A stretch of DNA of 64,000 bases from Dichetophora obliterata (Eukaryota > Arthropoda > Insecta > Diptera > Sciomyzidae): the NCBI GenBank assembly GCA_963920525.1, contig OY986435.1, positions 220,254,899 through 220,318,898 of the forward strand. Reading direction: 5' to 3'. Under the pieces are notes generated by a model. It saw only the letters and a program-made list of their open reading frames with translations, did not search any database and was not told the DNA's origin. Both the position numbers and the translations under genes were made by a program. Shown here in pieces: positions 34,091 to 46,375 of this stretch (the first letter of the stretch is position 1; each line of letters starts with the position of its first letter).

Positions 34091-34639
34091 TATTTCTGAA
34101 ACTTATTGATCACATTTATCTAGAAGAGAAAGTAAGCCCTTAAGCAGAGAGAAAAAGAATGCGTGCAAATATAAAAAGAAATAATGCAGAAAAAAATCGA
34201 TGACTAAAATGTAACTCTGGTTGACTGCGTCCAAAAAGATAGAAAATAAAACGCAACAACAACCACATAATTCTGTTGAAGTTTTCCGTTTTTTTCACTC
34301 CCGAATTCTTCTCTCCCAAACCTCAGCTGTTGAACAGCGTTGCTTTGTGGTTGTTGTTGTTTGTGCTTCTTTTATATGGGAAAAAAGTGTATTTAATTTC
34401 TAGTATTTTACCTACCTATCTGCATGAAAAAACATTTCAATAAAAATTATAATGTGCACTTGGTAATATAAGAAAATAACTATAAATAAACTGAAAAAAA
34501 GGGAAAAACTTACCTTCACGAACATATCTTATGGCGTTTTCGTTTCCCGAAAAAAATGCTAAATTTTTTCTACCCATTTTGTAAATTCTGACCTCTTCTG
34601 ATTCAAAATAATGACCTCTAAAATTAAATAATGTTCTTT
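34091..34639. other. No gene seen
   Basis: AT-rich spacer between the split transposase-like gene and the LINE 4 fragment. A short CAACAAC/GTTGTTG-containing stretch (34250-34370) is the only texture. Confidence 0.5.
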
Positions 34640-35057
34640 TCTCGAAAATGTTGACCTCAAAAGTAGAAACAATTCAGAATTCGCAAAGATCTCCCAAGAA
34701 CTCCAACATTTGGGCAGGGGCCTCAAGATTTTATTTGGAGTTTCTGGATCGAATTCAACGTCGTGCGATATATTTGATAGGGGATGAAAGTATTTCATCC
34801 TCTTTCTTCAACTCTCTTGGTTATCAACGCAATGTTGGTTGCCTAAGTCTTCTGTATAGGTATTACTAGGCATGCCAACTATCATACGGTCAAATTATAA
34901 ACAAATATATGAAAATTCAACTCAAAAATCTGGACAATTTTGTACACTATTTGGTATTTATTATGATTATGGAGAACAAGATTAATATAAGAAAATGTGC
35001 ATTTTCAACGAAAGATAATAAAAAGTAACAAGAATAATAAAAACATAATTTTAAGTG

Positions 35058-35572
35058 GTTTTTTTAATAATTCTAAAAAAAATGGTATTTTTTAGAATTA
35101 TATTTGAGCTTAATGCCAATTAAGTTCATGAAGCAACAGGTTGCAACAACAATAAGTTCTTTGCAGAACAAACCACCAAGCAGACTAGACAGCTGTTTCG
35201 TTGATAGCTACATCAACTCATTAGTAGTAGTCTTCTGTGGCTTCTGCAGTACCATCCACTTTCATAAACCTATACGAACACCTTCTGTTAAATTAACACA
35301 GAATTATGTGCTGTATGTCGCCTTCAAAGCAATGTTTTTCTACTACTTTGCAAAAGCAAAGGTTAAAAAAAGGGACTGCATTGATTCTGCAAAGACTTGT
35401 TTTTTGTGCTCTTTGTTTACTTCTTTATCACGAATCAATCTAGGCTCCAACAGTTTGCTGGTATAAACCATAAAAGGCGTTGTTGCAACCTGTTGCTTCA
35501 TGAACTTAATTGGCATTAAGCTCAAATATAATTCTAAAAAATAATATTTTTTTTAGAATTATTAAAAAAACC
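35058..35572. mobile_element. Palindromic element within hAT C
   Basis: Arms of about 93 bp (35058-35150 and 35480-35572) are near-perfect reverse complements: GGTTTTTTTAATAATTCT, CTTAATGCCAATTAAGTTC, GAAGCAACAGGTTGCAAC. The same short peptide therefore appears to begin frames on both strands. That is an artefact of the arms. The interior of about 330 bp is not recognised. Confidence 0.75.
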
Positions 35573-35959
35573 ATATTGTAATTAAAGTATGCCATCATTA
35601 ACTTTTCATTATTTTCAGTTGTTTAATCAGACCCATAGTAGAATAATTACAAGGTAGCCGTGGCAGGTCTCTAAGCGACCATCAAATGTCAAAAATAGTA
35701 CAAAATAGAGAACGAAAGAAAATGACAAAGAAAAGTATGCAAGCAAAGACAACCTACGGTTACCTCTTGTGTGAAAATAGCCATCTGTCATTTGTCACTT
35801 TGTAATTATTCAACCACAATCAGGCACATTTAAATACAGTTTGCATTTTCGGTTTGCGCGCCAACGACTGACTTATTGCTAGAGCCATCAACTTCATCAT
35901 AATTTCCAGAAGCAATACTGCTGAGGTCGCTCGTCTACTTAAAAGATTGCCGACTCGGC

Positions 35960-36163
35960 TTACCAAATGTTTTTTATTAAAGAAAAAACACGTTTGACTG
36001 GTGCACTTGGCCCAGGTAAACAGAGAATGAGTTTGATGATGCGTGCAAAATTCAAATACGGCACTTGCGCGGTATTCATGAGATTGAAAATTTCAACCCA
36101 TCGTTTCTCCGTTCGCAAGTTTTCCGCGTTCCATTCTGCTACTTTTTCCGCAGTGCAAGACAA
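35960..36163 (-). pseudogene. hAT transposase C-terminal dimerisation fragment
   Basis: Minus-strand text FNLMNTAQVPYLNFARIIKL then CLPGPSAPVKRVFSLIKNIW fits the hATC domain (L..P.S.A..ERVFS pattern). Only this end of the protein is recognisable. It belongs to the surrounding hAT C. Confidence 0.72.
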
Positions 36164-36735
36164 TTTAATGTGGCCGTATTGAGCGTGTACTTTATTCGAA
36201 TGCTCATTTAAATTGAATTGAGGAATTTCTTCTATCGTGTTTTCAATTTATTTCCAGGTAGACATAGCTCGCAATGACACCCACCAACGTCATTGTTGAG
36301 TTCAGACGATACTACATCTGTCAGTCTGTTATTTTAAGTGCTTGAAAGTTTTTTCGGACATCGAAATTTCTGTACAAATTCTGTACGGTTGGCATGCCTA
36401 GGTATTACCATGGGAAGTGTTCAAGGGAGATACATGACCTGACGCCACCAGATCCACTCGGGCAGCTGTCCAAGCCCACTCCTTTACCAGTGCGGCGATG
36501 TCCAATAGAACCTCGCATTACCGTGATAATTCGTTCTTTAGTCGCACAATTAAGTTGTGGAATAGTCTTCTTGCGAGCGGGTTTCCCGGCAGTTTTGAGC
36601 TGTGCAAATTTAAAACAAATATTCAACGACACTGCTCCATCTATCCACCCTCCAACTAACTATCACCCATCTTCCGAATCAACACAATGCTTACGCATTT
36701 ATAGGGGGCATCCCCTGAGCGTTGGTTTAGTCTAA

Positions 36736-37231
36736 AAAAAAGAGATGACAGAAAAAGGGCAAAAATGCAACATTTTTTCGAGAAACGAAAACGCCATTAG
36801 GTTATAATTTTCGTAAACATTGTTATTTACAGGTGTTTCAACCAAATTATGGTTAAGCGCAGCTTCCATTAATTATTTAACTCTTGATTTGGTTCCTGCC
36901 AATGTTTTTCTGAGTTAGCAATATCGGTTTATAAACACATTTAAATTACTTTTGAAAACAACAAGCGGAACGTGCGTCCGATTGTCAAAAGTACGAAAAT
37001 GAATGGGACGGAATGGTGACGCCGACAAAGTTCCTAAATGCAACAAAAAAGTAGTGTTGCCGTTAAAATACTTTCTAAACTGGCGATGCGTAACTCAAAG
37101 GGGTTTCGTTCAGGAATGCGTACTTTTGTATGGCTGCAAAGCAAATGACGTTTAGGAACTCTGCCGCTGTTTTATGAATGAAGGTGATATGTTTAGCACA
37201 TTACACTTTAAATGCAGTGCAATGCCACATA
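36736..37231. other. No gene seen
   Basis: AT-rich spacer. Near 37160-37200 an inverted copy of the ACCTTCATC motif (GAATGAAGGTGATATG) occurs. Confidence 0.5.
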
Positions 37232-38840
37232 CAGTGTTGCGCAAAATTATAGCAACATAATCAGTGCGCTCCTACAAAATCGTGTATCTTTTTAAATACT
37301 GGGGACACACAAAAATGATTATAGGAGCCAAAGCATATATTCATACATCATATTAAAAACAAATCATATTCAAATTTGGTTTTGTTTTTTTTTTTTATTA
37401 AATTAAAATTAATGTGACCACATTCAATTTGTCTGAGAGAAAAACAAAGGCAACATAGTTAATATTTGGTGGGTAAGGGATCTAACCTTATTCTTGATAA
37501 CCGCTACACATCTAAGCGGCATCGACTCAATTAAATTAGATATGTTGGTATTAGGTACAGTTTTGCTCAAAACAATAGCAACAAAATCGGTACGCTACTA
37601 CAAAATCGTGTATCTCTTCAAATATTAGGGACACACAAAAATGGTGATAGGAACCAAAGCATTTATTCATTCATCACATTAAAAACAAATCGTATTCAAA
37701 TTTGGTTTTGTTTTCTTTATTAAATTTAAAATTAATGTGACTACATTCAGTTTGTCTGAGAGCAAAACAAAAGCAACATAATTAATATTTGGTGTAAGAT
37801 TTATTATCCTTGATAACCGCTGCACATCTGAGCGGCATCGACTCTATTAAAGTAGATGTGTTAGTATTAGGTATATGTTCCTAATTAAGTTTCAGGGCTT
37901 CATACAGTGCAGTTTTATTAGAAAACCTTTGACCAGAAACTTTTGCCTTCAAAGTCATAAAAAGATTTTCTATGGGATTGAATGGGTTTTCCATTTTTGA
38001 ACGGCCCAATTTATGTGCTATTTTGCAAGACTGAGTCTAAAAAACCATAAATTGCAACTCGTTGTCACAATTTCAGACAGAATTGTTTAAATCATAACAC
38101 CTCACCTTGTCTTTTATGCTTAGCTGCAAGCAAAGTTTTCTTTGACGGTTTGCAACTTCTTAAATCGTTCTCAAAGGCTCGTCTTCGAACAGTTATGTGA
38201 TGGATATCTAAATCAAGTGTCCGATCAACCTCTTTGGATGTGGCAAATGGATTTAATTTGAAGATGCCAAAAACGTTCCTGTCATTATGCAGCGATGTCT
38301 TCCGCGGCCGCCCTCTTTAATATACCGTTGTTACGTCTTTTGTGATGTTATACTTCTTTATTAATCTGCAAACTATTGACCGATTATTATCAAACTGTTT
38401 CACGTTATATATTTCCGAACTTCCCTTTTTATATTCGGAAAAAATTTGTAATTTTAGAGCTTCACAGTATTTATAACGTGCCATTATGAAATAAAACAGT
38501 CAATGTCACAACTAGCGCAAAAACAAAACTAAACTTAAATGTTTATGACTCACAAACAACACGTGTTTTACAATAACGAAACTTTTACCGATAATTCATG
38601 GAACTTCTGTTCTCTTTTTACTTTTTTCAAGTTTTGTTGCTTTTGTTTTTGAATGTAGTCACATTAATGTTAAATTTAATAAAAAAACGAAACCAAATTT
38701 TAATGTAATTTATTTTTCATATGATGTCTGAATATGTGCTTCGGTTCCTATAATCATTTTTGTGTGTCCCCAATATTAGAAAAGATACACGATTTTGTAG
38801 CAGCGCACTGATTCTGTTGCTATTGTTTTGCGCAACACTG
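37232..38840 (-). mobile_element. Tc1-like element with a duplicated left end
   Basis: TA on both sides (37230-37231, 38841-38842). The right end and both left ends carry CAGTGTTGCGCAAAA or a variant, with inverted repeats longer than 100 bp. The left terminal region is present twice in tandem (37232-37557 and 37558-37880), each copy including the end of the transposase frame, so the element has two left ends. Confidence 0.82.
37780..38484 (-). pseudogene. Tc1-like transposase with internal deletion
   Basis: Minus strand, starting at 38484: MARYKYCEALKLQIFSEYKK, a paired-type HTH region, then an in-frame TAA, the AT-hook-like GRPRKTS motif and the second helix region. After about 38100 the frame breaks. 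The catalytic middle is gone and only the C-terminal FNPIENLFMTLKAKV and LIESMPLRCAAVIKD remain, which carry the third acidic residue. It cannot be active. A second copy of the C-terminal piece lies in the duplicated left end. Confidence 0.82.
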
Positions 38841-40361
38841 TAGCTACTTCTTCTAGTGTATTAAAGTAAGTTTTTTACTATTTTGGCTTCTATAAAAATG
38901 TTAAGTGCCCATAACACCTTCATCCAATACTAATTTTAAAAAATTGTGTACATAACACCTTCATCACTGTGGTTTTTTATTAAAATAGCCACAAACATGG
39001 TTGTTTTAAGATTAAAAATGGTTTGTATGTACATTACATCTTCATCCATGCATAGTACAGAGAAAATCCGAAAATGCGACACATCACCTTCATTCACTCA
39101 TGTCTTTATATAAATTAAGCCACGCATGTAAAATATTCAAACATACAAATTGCAACTCGTTTAATTCGTATTTGAAAAGTAGCCCAGACAAAGCTTTTTG
39201 CAACACTGCTGCTGTATATGCTTTTATTATAATGCATCCTGATCCTATTGTAATGTTGTATTTGTTTTTTGTAATTCTCTTAGCTGTTGTTTTTGTAGTT
39301 GTTATTTTTTACGCAATTTGCTTGCCAACAAGTTTTAACGACTTTTTATATTGTTATCTTCAATCATGTTTTTTATGGTTTTTCTTTATTACAGCACTTC
39401 CATTATTGCCGTCAGCTACTTCCTAAAAGTAATGAAGTTATCGAGTGTTCCTAACTGTATTTAAGAGCCGAAAATAAAGCCATAAATATTTTCATTACAT
39501 TTTCTTTGCTTCATATCTTTCATTGAATCATTTTCAATTTTCTATAATATCTGCTGTCATTATTCTCAGTCCAACTATTGTGTTAGCAGCTTATATCGCA
39601 ACGTTCTCTCACGGTAGCATTCTTTCTGCTGGTCTTTGTCAATTTATGGGTGCATTCAGTGTTGTTTTCATCACTTCGTTTATATATTTTATTGTTATAA
39701 ATTTTCTTTTGTTATTGTTTTTTTTTCATGAATGTTCTCTTGCGTTGTAAACAGTGTTGTCGTTTTGGATATTTATAGCCATAAGTTGTATTTTTCTCGT
39801 GGTCAGTTTTTGGCTATTTGGCAATTTTATTTTTCGTTTGGCTATACTTTTTATTCGTCTATATTTTTTTTATTCTGATGAAAATTAATTGTTTTGTTTT
39901 ACACCTAAATGATTAAAAATTAATTCGCAAGAGGGAATTTTCTATTCATGTAAACACGACCTACCAGCAATGTTGCCAGATTTTGGGTTAGATCATTCCC
40001 GTTTTTTTCATGCATTTCAATAAGCTATTCCCGTTCTTCCCTTATCATTTTCCCCTTTTTTCCCCTTTTTAAAGTTCAGTATTTTATTTTGAATAGAAGT
40101 CATAATAATACAAACCTTACTAATGTAATTAAAACTATGCCTTAAAATTACATAACACATTTATTACTTGTACATTTATTAATTTTGAAAACTACTCGTC
40201 AAAATAAATTTTACTGCATCGTTAGTTTTTTTCTTTGCCATAACTTTTGACTTTGACCGATGGTTTTTTATTTCATTGCCATTTTTTTCACTGAAATTTT
40301 TATTTTAGCTGAAATCAAAAAATTTAATTTCAATTTGTTTTTATGCAAACCTCACAACTTA
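38841..40361. other. No gene; dispersed ACCTTCATC motif cluster
   Basis: Four copies of a (A)CACCTTCATC-like motif lie near 38919, 38955, 39033 and 39083, each in AT-rich text. 39010-39110 is the inverse of 3828-3910. T-rich plus-strand frames (39100-39750) give hydrophobic peptides only because of base composition. Confidence 0.5.
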
Positions 40362-41370
40362 GGGGTCGTCCATAAACTACGTTACCAATTTAGGGGTGGG
40401 AGGGGTTTTGAAATGCACTACGATAAGTAACGGTAGGGGGGGAGGTGTTTAGATATTGTAACGTTACCAAAAATTAAAAAAATCGACGAAAAACCTCAAA
40501 TTAATAACACAATCATTTCAAAAAATTTTAACCTTACATGTTTATGTTTGATCGTCTAAATTGATGGTTAACTTTTGTTTCAACGATTTCTTCCACCGCC
40601 TTTTCCCTCGACACAGGAACCTTTTGGTATTCCTTCATCATCTCAGCACACGTCTGAAAAATTTGGGTCTTTGCTTTTGCGACAGGCTTTGACGTTAAGG
40701 CCTGAATGTTCTTGATCAAAGGAGATACCGTATGACATGTACTGTCCTTCTCAGAAAGAAGAAATCGGTTCAAGGTCGTGTCCTACCTGCGGCTTGTATT
40801 TCGTTTTTAAAACTTCTATGAATTGCCATAAGATTGTTTTATATCGTTTACAATAAATCGGAATAAAAAATACTATTTAAATAAATCAATTTTCAGAAAG
40901 CATTTACACAAAAACACAGAACTTGGTGCAGCTCGGGTGCAGCCTTTAAGGGTACTCTGTCAAAGACCAGGTGAATTTCTTTGCGTTAGAAGTGAGGATT
41001 CACCTGAATGGGTCGACATAGAATCCGATGAAAAATTCTATTTTGAAGAATCCTCAACAAAGCTACCAGCTTCTTCTATCCCAGTGATTGAGAGCATCGA
41101 ATCTTGGATCGCAGATGGAATAGCTTTTACAGATGATATTAATTATTGATTTTTTTCCAATTGTTCCTTTAATGTATCAAGTCATACTAGTCACTAATAC
41201 TAGTGAAAATTGTCAGAGCTAGTCAAAATATATAATCATTCGAATGAATTAATATCATATGTCACGTTATTTTAGGGGGGGAGGGGTGTTGAAAAGCACT
41301 ACGAAAAGTAACGCAGGGGGAGGGGGGTAAAAAAACCGGAAAATCAGTAACGTAGTTTATGGACGACCCC
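40362..41370. mobile_element. 1-kb Harbinger-type element with GGGGTCGTCC ends
   Basis: Ends GGGGTCGTCCATAAACTACG and its inverse, G-rich subterminal text at both ends (GGGTGGGAGGGG, GGGGGAGGGG), and duplication TTA (40359-40361, 41371-41373). This terminal sequence is familiar from many insect MITEs. Two small frames inside (40534-40773 minus and 40937-41149 plus, about 70-80 codons) have no domain I recognise. They may be remnants of a captured or ancestral gene. Confidence 0.8.
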
Positions 41371-41373
41371 TTA

Positions 41374-43290
41374 GGCATAATTAACAACCTGTCATCAGTT
41401 CCCTGTGTACCATGTAAAGATATTTGGGTTCAAAGTTTACCAAAATCGGCCATTCGCCAATACCTTCTCTCCTCTATGTCGGACATAAAATCTGCTTACA
41501 GCAAAATTGTAGTTCATATTATCTTCAAAAATGCCATTAAAAGTTCAAACGTAAGGGTTTTACTATGACAGGGTGGGTTACTTTGACTATCCGATTTCTT
41601 TATACTCTTAAAATATATAGTTTTATTAAAATGTATGGCATAAAAAGCACTCTCAGCTCATGAACCACTATGTGGAAGAGAAAAATGAACGGTATAATTT
41701 TTTTAATTTCTGGGAACATTTGACTTATGCATGAAATCGGCGATGATTTTCATACTAAAAGTATCCATTCACTGGGATTGTGTATTCCGGTGCTGAATTG
41801 TTTTTGAAACTTGTTGCATAGCGGAAACCGAAATATATTCTTGAAAACCAATATATCAAGGATTTCTATTTTACCTTTTCATATATAAGACTCCTACCTA
41901 GTGAACCAAAACTACCGTTTTCGAATTCATTTATGTACCTTTTCGGGTAGAAATGTTCATTTTTGGCACTCATAAATGAACCGTTTTTGTATCATTCGTC
42001 ATACTACCTCAGACTGCCTCAAAAATGAACCTTATTTTGTTCGGAAATAATTTAAAAAGAATCATAAATTGTACTTTTTTTGTTCGGATATGAGCTAAAA
42101 ATAGAACCATGGAAAAGTTATTTTTCGGCACTTGAAAATGAATTCTTTTTGAATCAATCGCCAGACGAAAATGTATCTCAGAAACGAACCCTTTTTTTCT
42201 TCGGAAATGAGTTAGAAAATGAACTATAGAAAAGTATAACCATGAACTGGTCTAATCCACGGATTAGCGCTTATATTCGATGAAGACATCGGCCGTTAAT
42301 GACACGCACAACACAATTTGATCATAATAAATTCGGTCAAAGTCCTTTCAAGGGCTGAAATGGCCACTTCAGTATATATTATGATATGAAATAAGTAAAG
42401 TTAATTATTGGGGAACTTATTTGAATGCTTTTTTGCATGGAATGTTGTCTTGGTTTTCATTCTATTTTGGCTTGATCTTAATTTTTGATCGAAATGTTGA
42501 AGTGTTATGACAGACTTGTTGATAGATGAAAAGGAATATAGTTTTTCGAAAGTGTTGCAGTACATCCGTCTCTTTTCTTATGGCGAGAATCAATTTGCAC
42601 TGGTGAAAAATTTTATATAAATTTTGTATGAAGGTTAGCATTTTAATTAACTATTATTAAAATATCAACAAAGGTTTAAATCATTCCTTTTTTTTACTCA
42701 TTTTAGTATATAAAAAAAGAGTATTTATGACTCATTTTTGAACTCATTTATGAACAAAATTAGTTCGTTTCTGAGATATTGTTTCTACTGATATGATTCA
42801 AAATTATTATTTTTTGAACTCATTTAAGAATGCAAAACAGAAACATTTATAATTCATTTCTGAACTTGTTTATGAACTCGTTTATGAACTCCTTTATGAA
42901 CAAAAATGGTTAATTTACGAGGAATTTTTACCTTATAAAATGATTCTTTTTGGACTCAAAAAAGTTTTTTATGCATTTTGCAAAATAAGTAAAGTTTTTA
43001 TTTATGGGAAAAGTTTTAACGAATAATCTTCTATAGCAAGCACTTTTAAGCGACAAAATAAAAAATCAAAAATTAAAAATAAAAACTATCCAAAAACGTT
43101 CGCAAAACTCTCACCTTACTTAAAATCTTCTCTTATGGTTCAGTGGGTAATTTTGTTTTTAATTTTCAGAATCTCAAATAAATAGACTTTTTTAGCAAAA
43201 CATCATGTTAGTAGTATATTCTTGTTTTTTATTTCTTGTGTGTTCTCTTTAATATCCCGTTTGAGATATGAAAATTGGTTGTTTATTGTA
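41374..43290. repeat. GAAC-rich degenerate repeats, no gene
   Basis: The sequence AACTCATTTATGAAC and variants recur (41940-42240, 42730-42900). A block at about 41820-41945 recurs at 44995-45118 in the same orientation (CGAAATATATTCTTGAAAAC, then CGAATTCATTTATG). No coding sequence is supported. Confidence 0.5.
42290..42366 (+). mobile_element. 3' fragment of the SINE seen at 965-1321
   Basis: The reverse complement of 985-1045 matches here: CACAACACAATTTGATCA, then AAAGTCCTT and GGGCTGAAATGGCC. It is truncated, with no tRNA-like head. Confidence 0.6.
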
Positions 43291-43690
43291 GTCTAGTGGA
43301 GAGTGCACTAGACTATCAACCCAGAAGGCCAGGGCCTGGTTCGATCGGGTGCGGGCATGGTTCTTTTAAATTTATTTGTTGTTTCCTACACTTAAGAGTT
43401 ATGCAACACTAAAAATCCATAGCTAAATTGTAAAAAAATGTGGAATTAAAGGACAGGAACAACTAAGGTCTGGAAATGATTGCCGAGGTTAAGGATTAAC
43501 ACTAGCCTCCTGTAAAAGCAATTCAAATTGTCTGTCACTGTTGTTTTGCCTAATCAATAATTCACGTATGGTTCCAATCAATTTTCCCTTAATAAATCAA
43601 TCCCTTAAATCAATCAATCAATAAAATAAATAAATCAGGTCAAAGACCAAACCTTGTTTGTATAAGGCGCATGCCTTGGTTTTTTTATAT
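43290..43690 (+). mobile_element. tRNA-headed SINE, second family
   Basis: The head has an A-box-like TAGTCTAGTGGAGAGTGC (about 43295) and a B-box-like GGTTCGATC (about 43349), spaced as in tRNA-derived SINEs. The body includes GGACAGGAACAACTAAGG and a AATAAATAAAT-type stretch near 43600-43640. The last part (ACCAAACCTTGTTTGTATAA and GCGCATGCCTTGG) recurs reversed at 52010-52165. The exact 3' end is not defined. Confidence 0.6.
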
Positions 43691-43789
43691 TTAAAAAAAA
43701 ACAAAAATAAAAATGTTGGTTTGTTAAATGACTATTTGACCGTTTTACAGTACTTTAGCTATTTAAATCGATTCTTTACCATTGGCTTA

Positions 43790-44760
43790 GGAAGCGGGGG
43801 GAAAGGGGGCAGTTGCCCCCCCCCCCCACTTTTTTAGCCAGATAAACAATTTAAAAAGAAAACTTCAAAAGTTATTCAAAATATCAGTTTTTTTACAACG
43901 ATAATATTTTTGTATTATATATTTTCCTCTTCTTTCTTTCTTCATAAGCATGCTTGCGGATAACCATTTCTTTCTCTGTGTTTGCAAAAAGATAGAACAA
44001 AATGTAGAGTTTCTACTGCAAACCCACCACTTCAGTTTAAAAGCACCCTTAAGTATGTAGCTTAATACTGTAATATTGTAATCGAAGCCTTCAACGGAAA
44101 AGTGACTTCTGAACAAAATCTAAAAACAAAACTAGATCTTTATGCAGATAACTTTGATGTGAGCGACCTCCACGCGCAACTTAAATTGCTGAAGCAATTG
44201 CCTGGCCAAACACCTTCAAATTGTAGTGGCATTGTATCCCAATTTGCAAAAAATTCGGATACTGTAAAAAAAAACGGGGTGTAACGGGGACTCACTCATG
44301 CGGCACTTATACACATTCACAAAGATAAAACCGAAGAATTGAATTCGATGGAGGTGGTGAAAGAGTTTGTTTCTCGCAAGGACAGAAAGAAACATTTGGA
44401 ATAATTTAAATTGATATAACTTTTTGTACCTTATTGCATTTAAACCATGTAAAGATATACCTAGTCTTGCTTTATAAAAGCAACCATTATTTCTTATATT
44501 TTCATATTACCATATGAAAGATCCTTTAAAAAATGATCTCTAATATTTAAATTGGAAAAACTTTTAAAAATAATGAAATTTTAATATTTTTTATATATTT
44601 TTATATTTTTTTTTTTATTTAAACTAAAAAAAAAATTTGTTTATTCACGTTCATGTTTCTTTGAAGAAATTTTGGTGAATTTTTTTGCACCACTATTTGT
44701 ACTGCCCCCCTATTTGTACTCCCCCCCCCCCCCCCACCAGATGAAATTCGCTTCCGACGC
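43790..44760. mobile_element. hAT-like debris with poly-C/G ends
   Basis: The left part AAGCGGGGGGAAAGGGGGCA and the right part with a 17-C run then CGCTTCC are inverted relatives of the GGGGG-ended hAT/MITE type common in animals. Boundaries are approximate and no clean duplication was found. Confidence 0.45.
44070..44284 (+). pseudogene. ZMYM/TTF-type hAT transposase fragment
   Basis: The frame reads NIVIEAFNGKVTSEQNLKTK, then LDLYADNFDVSDLHAQLKLL. It resembles the segment before the hATC domain in TTF-zinc-finger (ZMYM1-like) hAT proteins. It is short, without catalytic residues, and ends in a stop after an A run. Confidence 0.5.
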
Positions 44761-46375
44761 GCTTGTTCTTTACTAACTAAATCCTGAGAAAATTTTATTT
44801 GCTCTTTACCATGGCTCTCTTTAGCGTGGAAAAACAACAAAATGCTTAAAAACTTAAGAGTCAGATTACTGCTTTCAGAACAATTTTACGAAGAAGAAAC
44901 CCGTGGAGTAAATATTTACAAGTAAAACAAAAGCGTTTTAGTTCTAGGGTTAAAGCATGATGCTAAAAATTTTGCACATACACTGGGATTGTGCGGAAAC
45001 CGAAATATATTCTTGAAAACCAATATTTCAATGATTTTGATTTGACCTTTTCATATATAAGATTCCTACCAAGTGAACCAAAACTACCATTTTCGAATTC
45101 ATTTATGAACCTTTTCGGGTGAATCATCAACTGCTTATCAACAAATTTGCATTAAAAGTTTCCAAAATGTTCTTGAGCTTTATCTTAAAAATGAAAACTC
45201 CCTTTTCCGAAAAGCTTGAAAAATTATTTACAATAGGGCTGTATATGAACAACGTACTAAAAGTTTCTTTGGAGAATATATCATTTACCTCAGATTATAT
45301 TTTTAAGTATATTGAATCAATCGATGAAGATTTTAGCGCTGGTCCAGGTGGAATTCCTGGCGCAGTTGTAAAACAATGTGGCTTTATTTTGTGTCAACCA
45401 CTTTCTTTACTTTTTAATAAATCAATTAATAAAAGTAATTTTTCTCTTTTTTGGAAAAATCATTTATTAGTCCTATTTACAAAAAACAAAAATGCAGAAA
45501 TGACATCAATAATTTTAGCCCTATCGCTAAATTGTCTTCAAAACCTAAACTTTTTAAGCGAATAGTGTACAATCGAGTGAAAATTCACTGTGGGCAAGTC
45601 ATGACAATGTGGGCAAGCATGGTTTTGTTACTGGCAGATCCACTGTGTCTAATCTCCTTGATTTCACTACATTCAGCTCAAAATCTATTGATTCTGGTAG
45701 CCAGGTCGATTGTATTTACACTGACTTTAGCAAAGGTTTTGATAAATTACTAAATTTAATGGGATTTCCGCAAAATCGTATTTGATAGAGCGATCTTATC
45801 AAATACAGTTCCGAGGCGTGTTGTCTTCTGAATTTGTTGCAAAATCGGGTGTCCCTCAAGGAAGCCACCTTGGTCCATTTCTGTTAATTTTGGCAATTAA
45901 TGATGTTACTCACACCATCAAACACTCTCATTTGCTTATTTATGTAGATGATATGAAAGTATACATAACAATTGATTCTACAGACAATTCAGACCAACTC
46001 CAGTCAAACTTGAAATCCTTTGATGTTTTGTGTTCTAAAAATAATATGTTTTTAAATCCTGATAAATGTCAAACTCGCGTAAAAGGAACAATTTAAATTT
46101 TGATAACAAAATAAAAGATACTGCTTTAAGTCGTGTAACAAGCGTCATAGGCCTTGGTATATGCATAGATTCAAAGTTGTCGTTTAGCATGCATATTGAT
46201 AGCATTTGTAAGAAAGCATCTTCTATGCTTGGTTTCATAAAACGCTGAGGAAAAGGAGTTTAATAGCTTAATAACAACTTCAACGCAGTTTTATTCAATT
46301 GTGCATCCTCACTTGGAATATGCAAGTCAAGTGTGGTGTTGGAAGTTGGATGTCGGATGTTGTTGTAAAAAGAAT

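Larger units (their letters stand above)
34867..36400. mobile_element. hAT element C with perfect 8-bp duplication
   Basis: Ends TAGGCATGCCAAC and GTTGGCATGCCTA, flanked by GGTATTAC at 34859-34866 and 36401-36408 (8/8). It retains a hAT C-terminal fragment (35960-36163, minus) and contains a palindromic insert (35058-35572). Confidence 0.9.
34640..36735 (+). pseudogene. LINE 4 reverse transcriptase C-terminus split by hAT C
   Basis: The first piece (34640-34866) reads IWAGASRFYLEFLDRIQRRA, IYLIGDESI and NVGCLSLLYRYY. The second (36401-36735) resumes at RYYHGKCSREIHDL and ends GHPLSVGLV. This is the known tail of fly jockey-like RT proteins. The frame runs through cleanly when the hAT and one copy of its 8-bp duplication are removed. 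It is 5'-truncated, with no catalytic domain present. Confidence 0.82.

Noticed and set aside
35104..35525. Convergent frames that begin with the same 16 residues
   Set aside because: The identity comes from the palindrome arms; there is no domain and no ATG at the apparent starts.
39100..39750. Two plus-strand frames coding hydrophobic, membrane-like peptides
   Set aside because: The DNA is T-rich, so any frame gives F/L/I/V-rich peptides. No start context, domain or splice pattern supports a gene.
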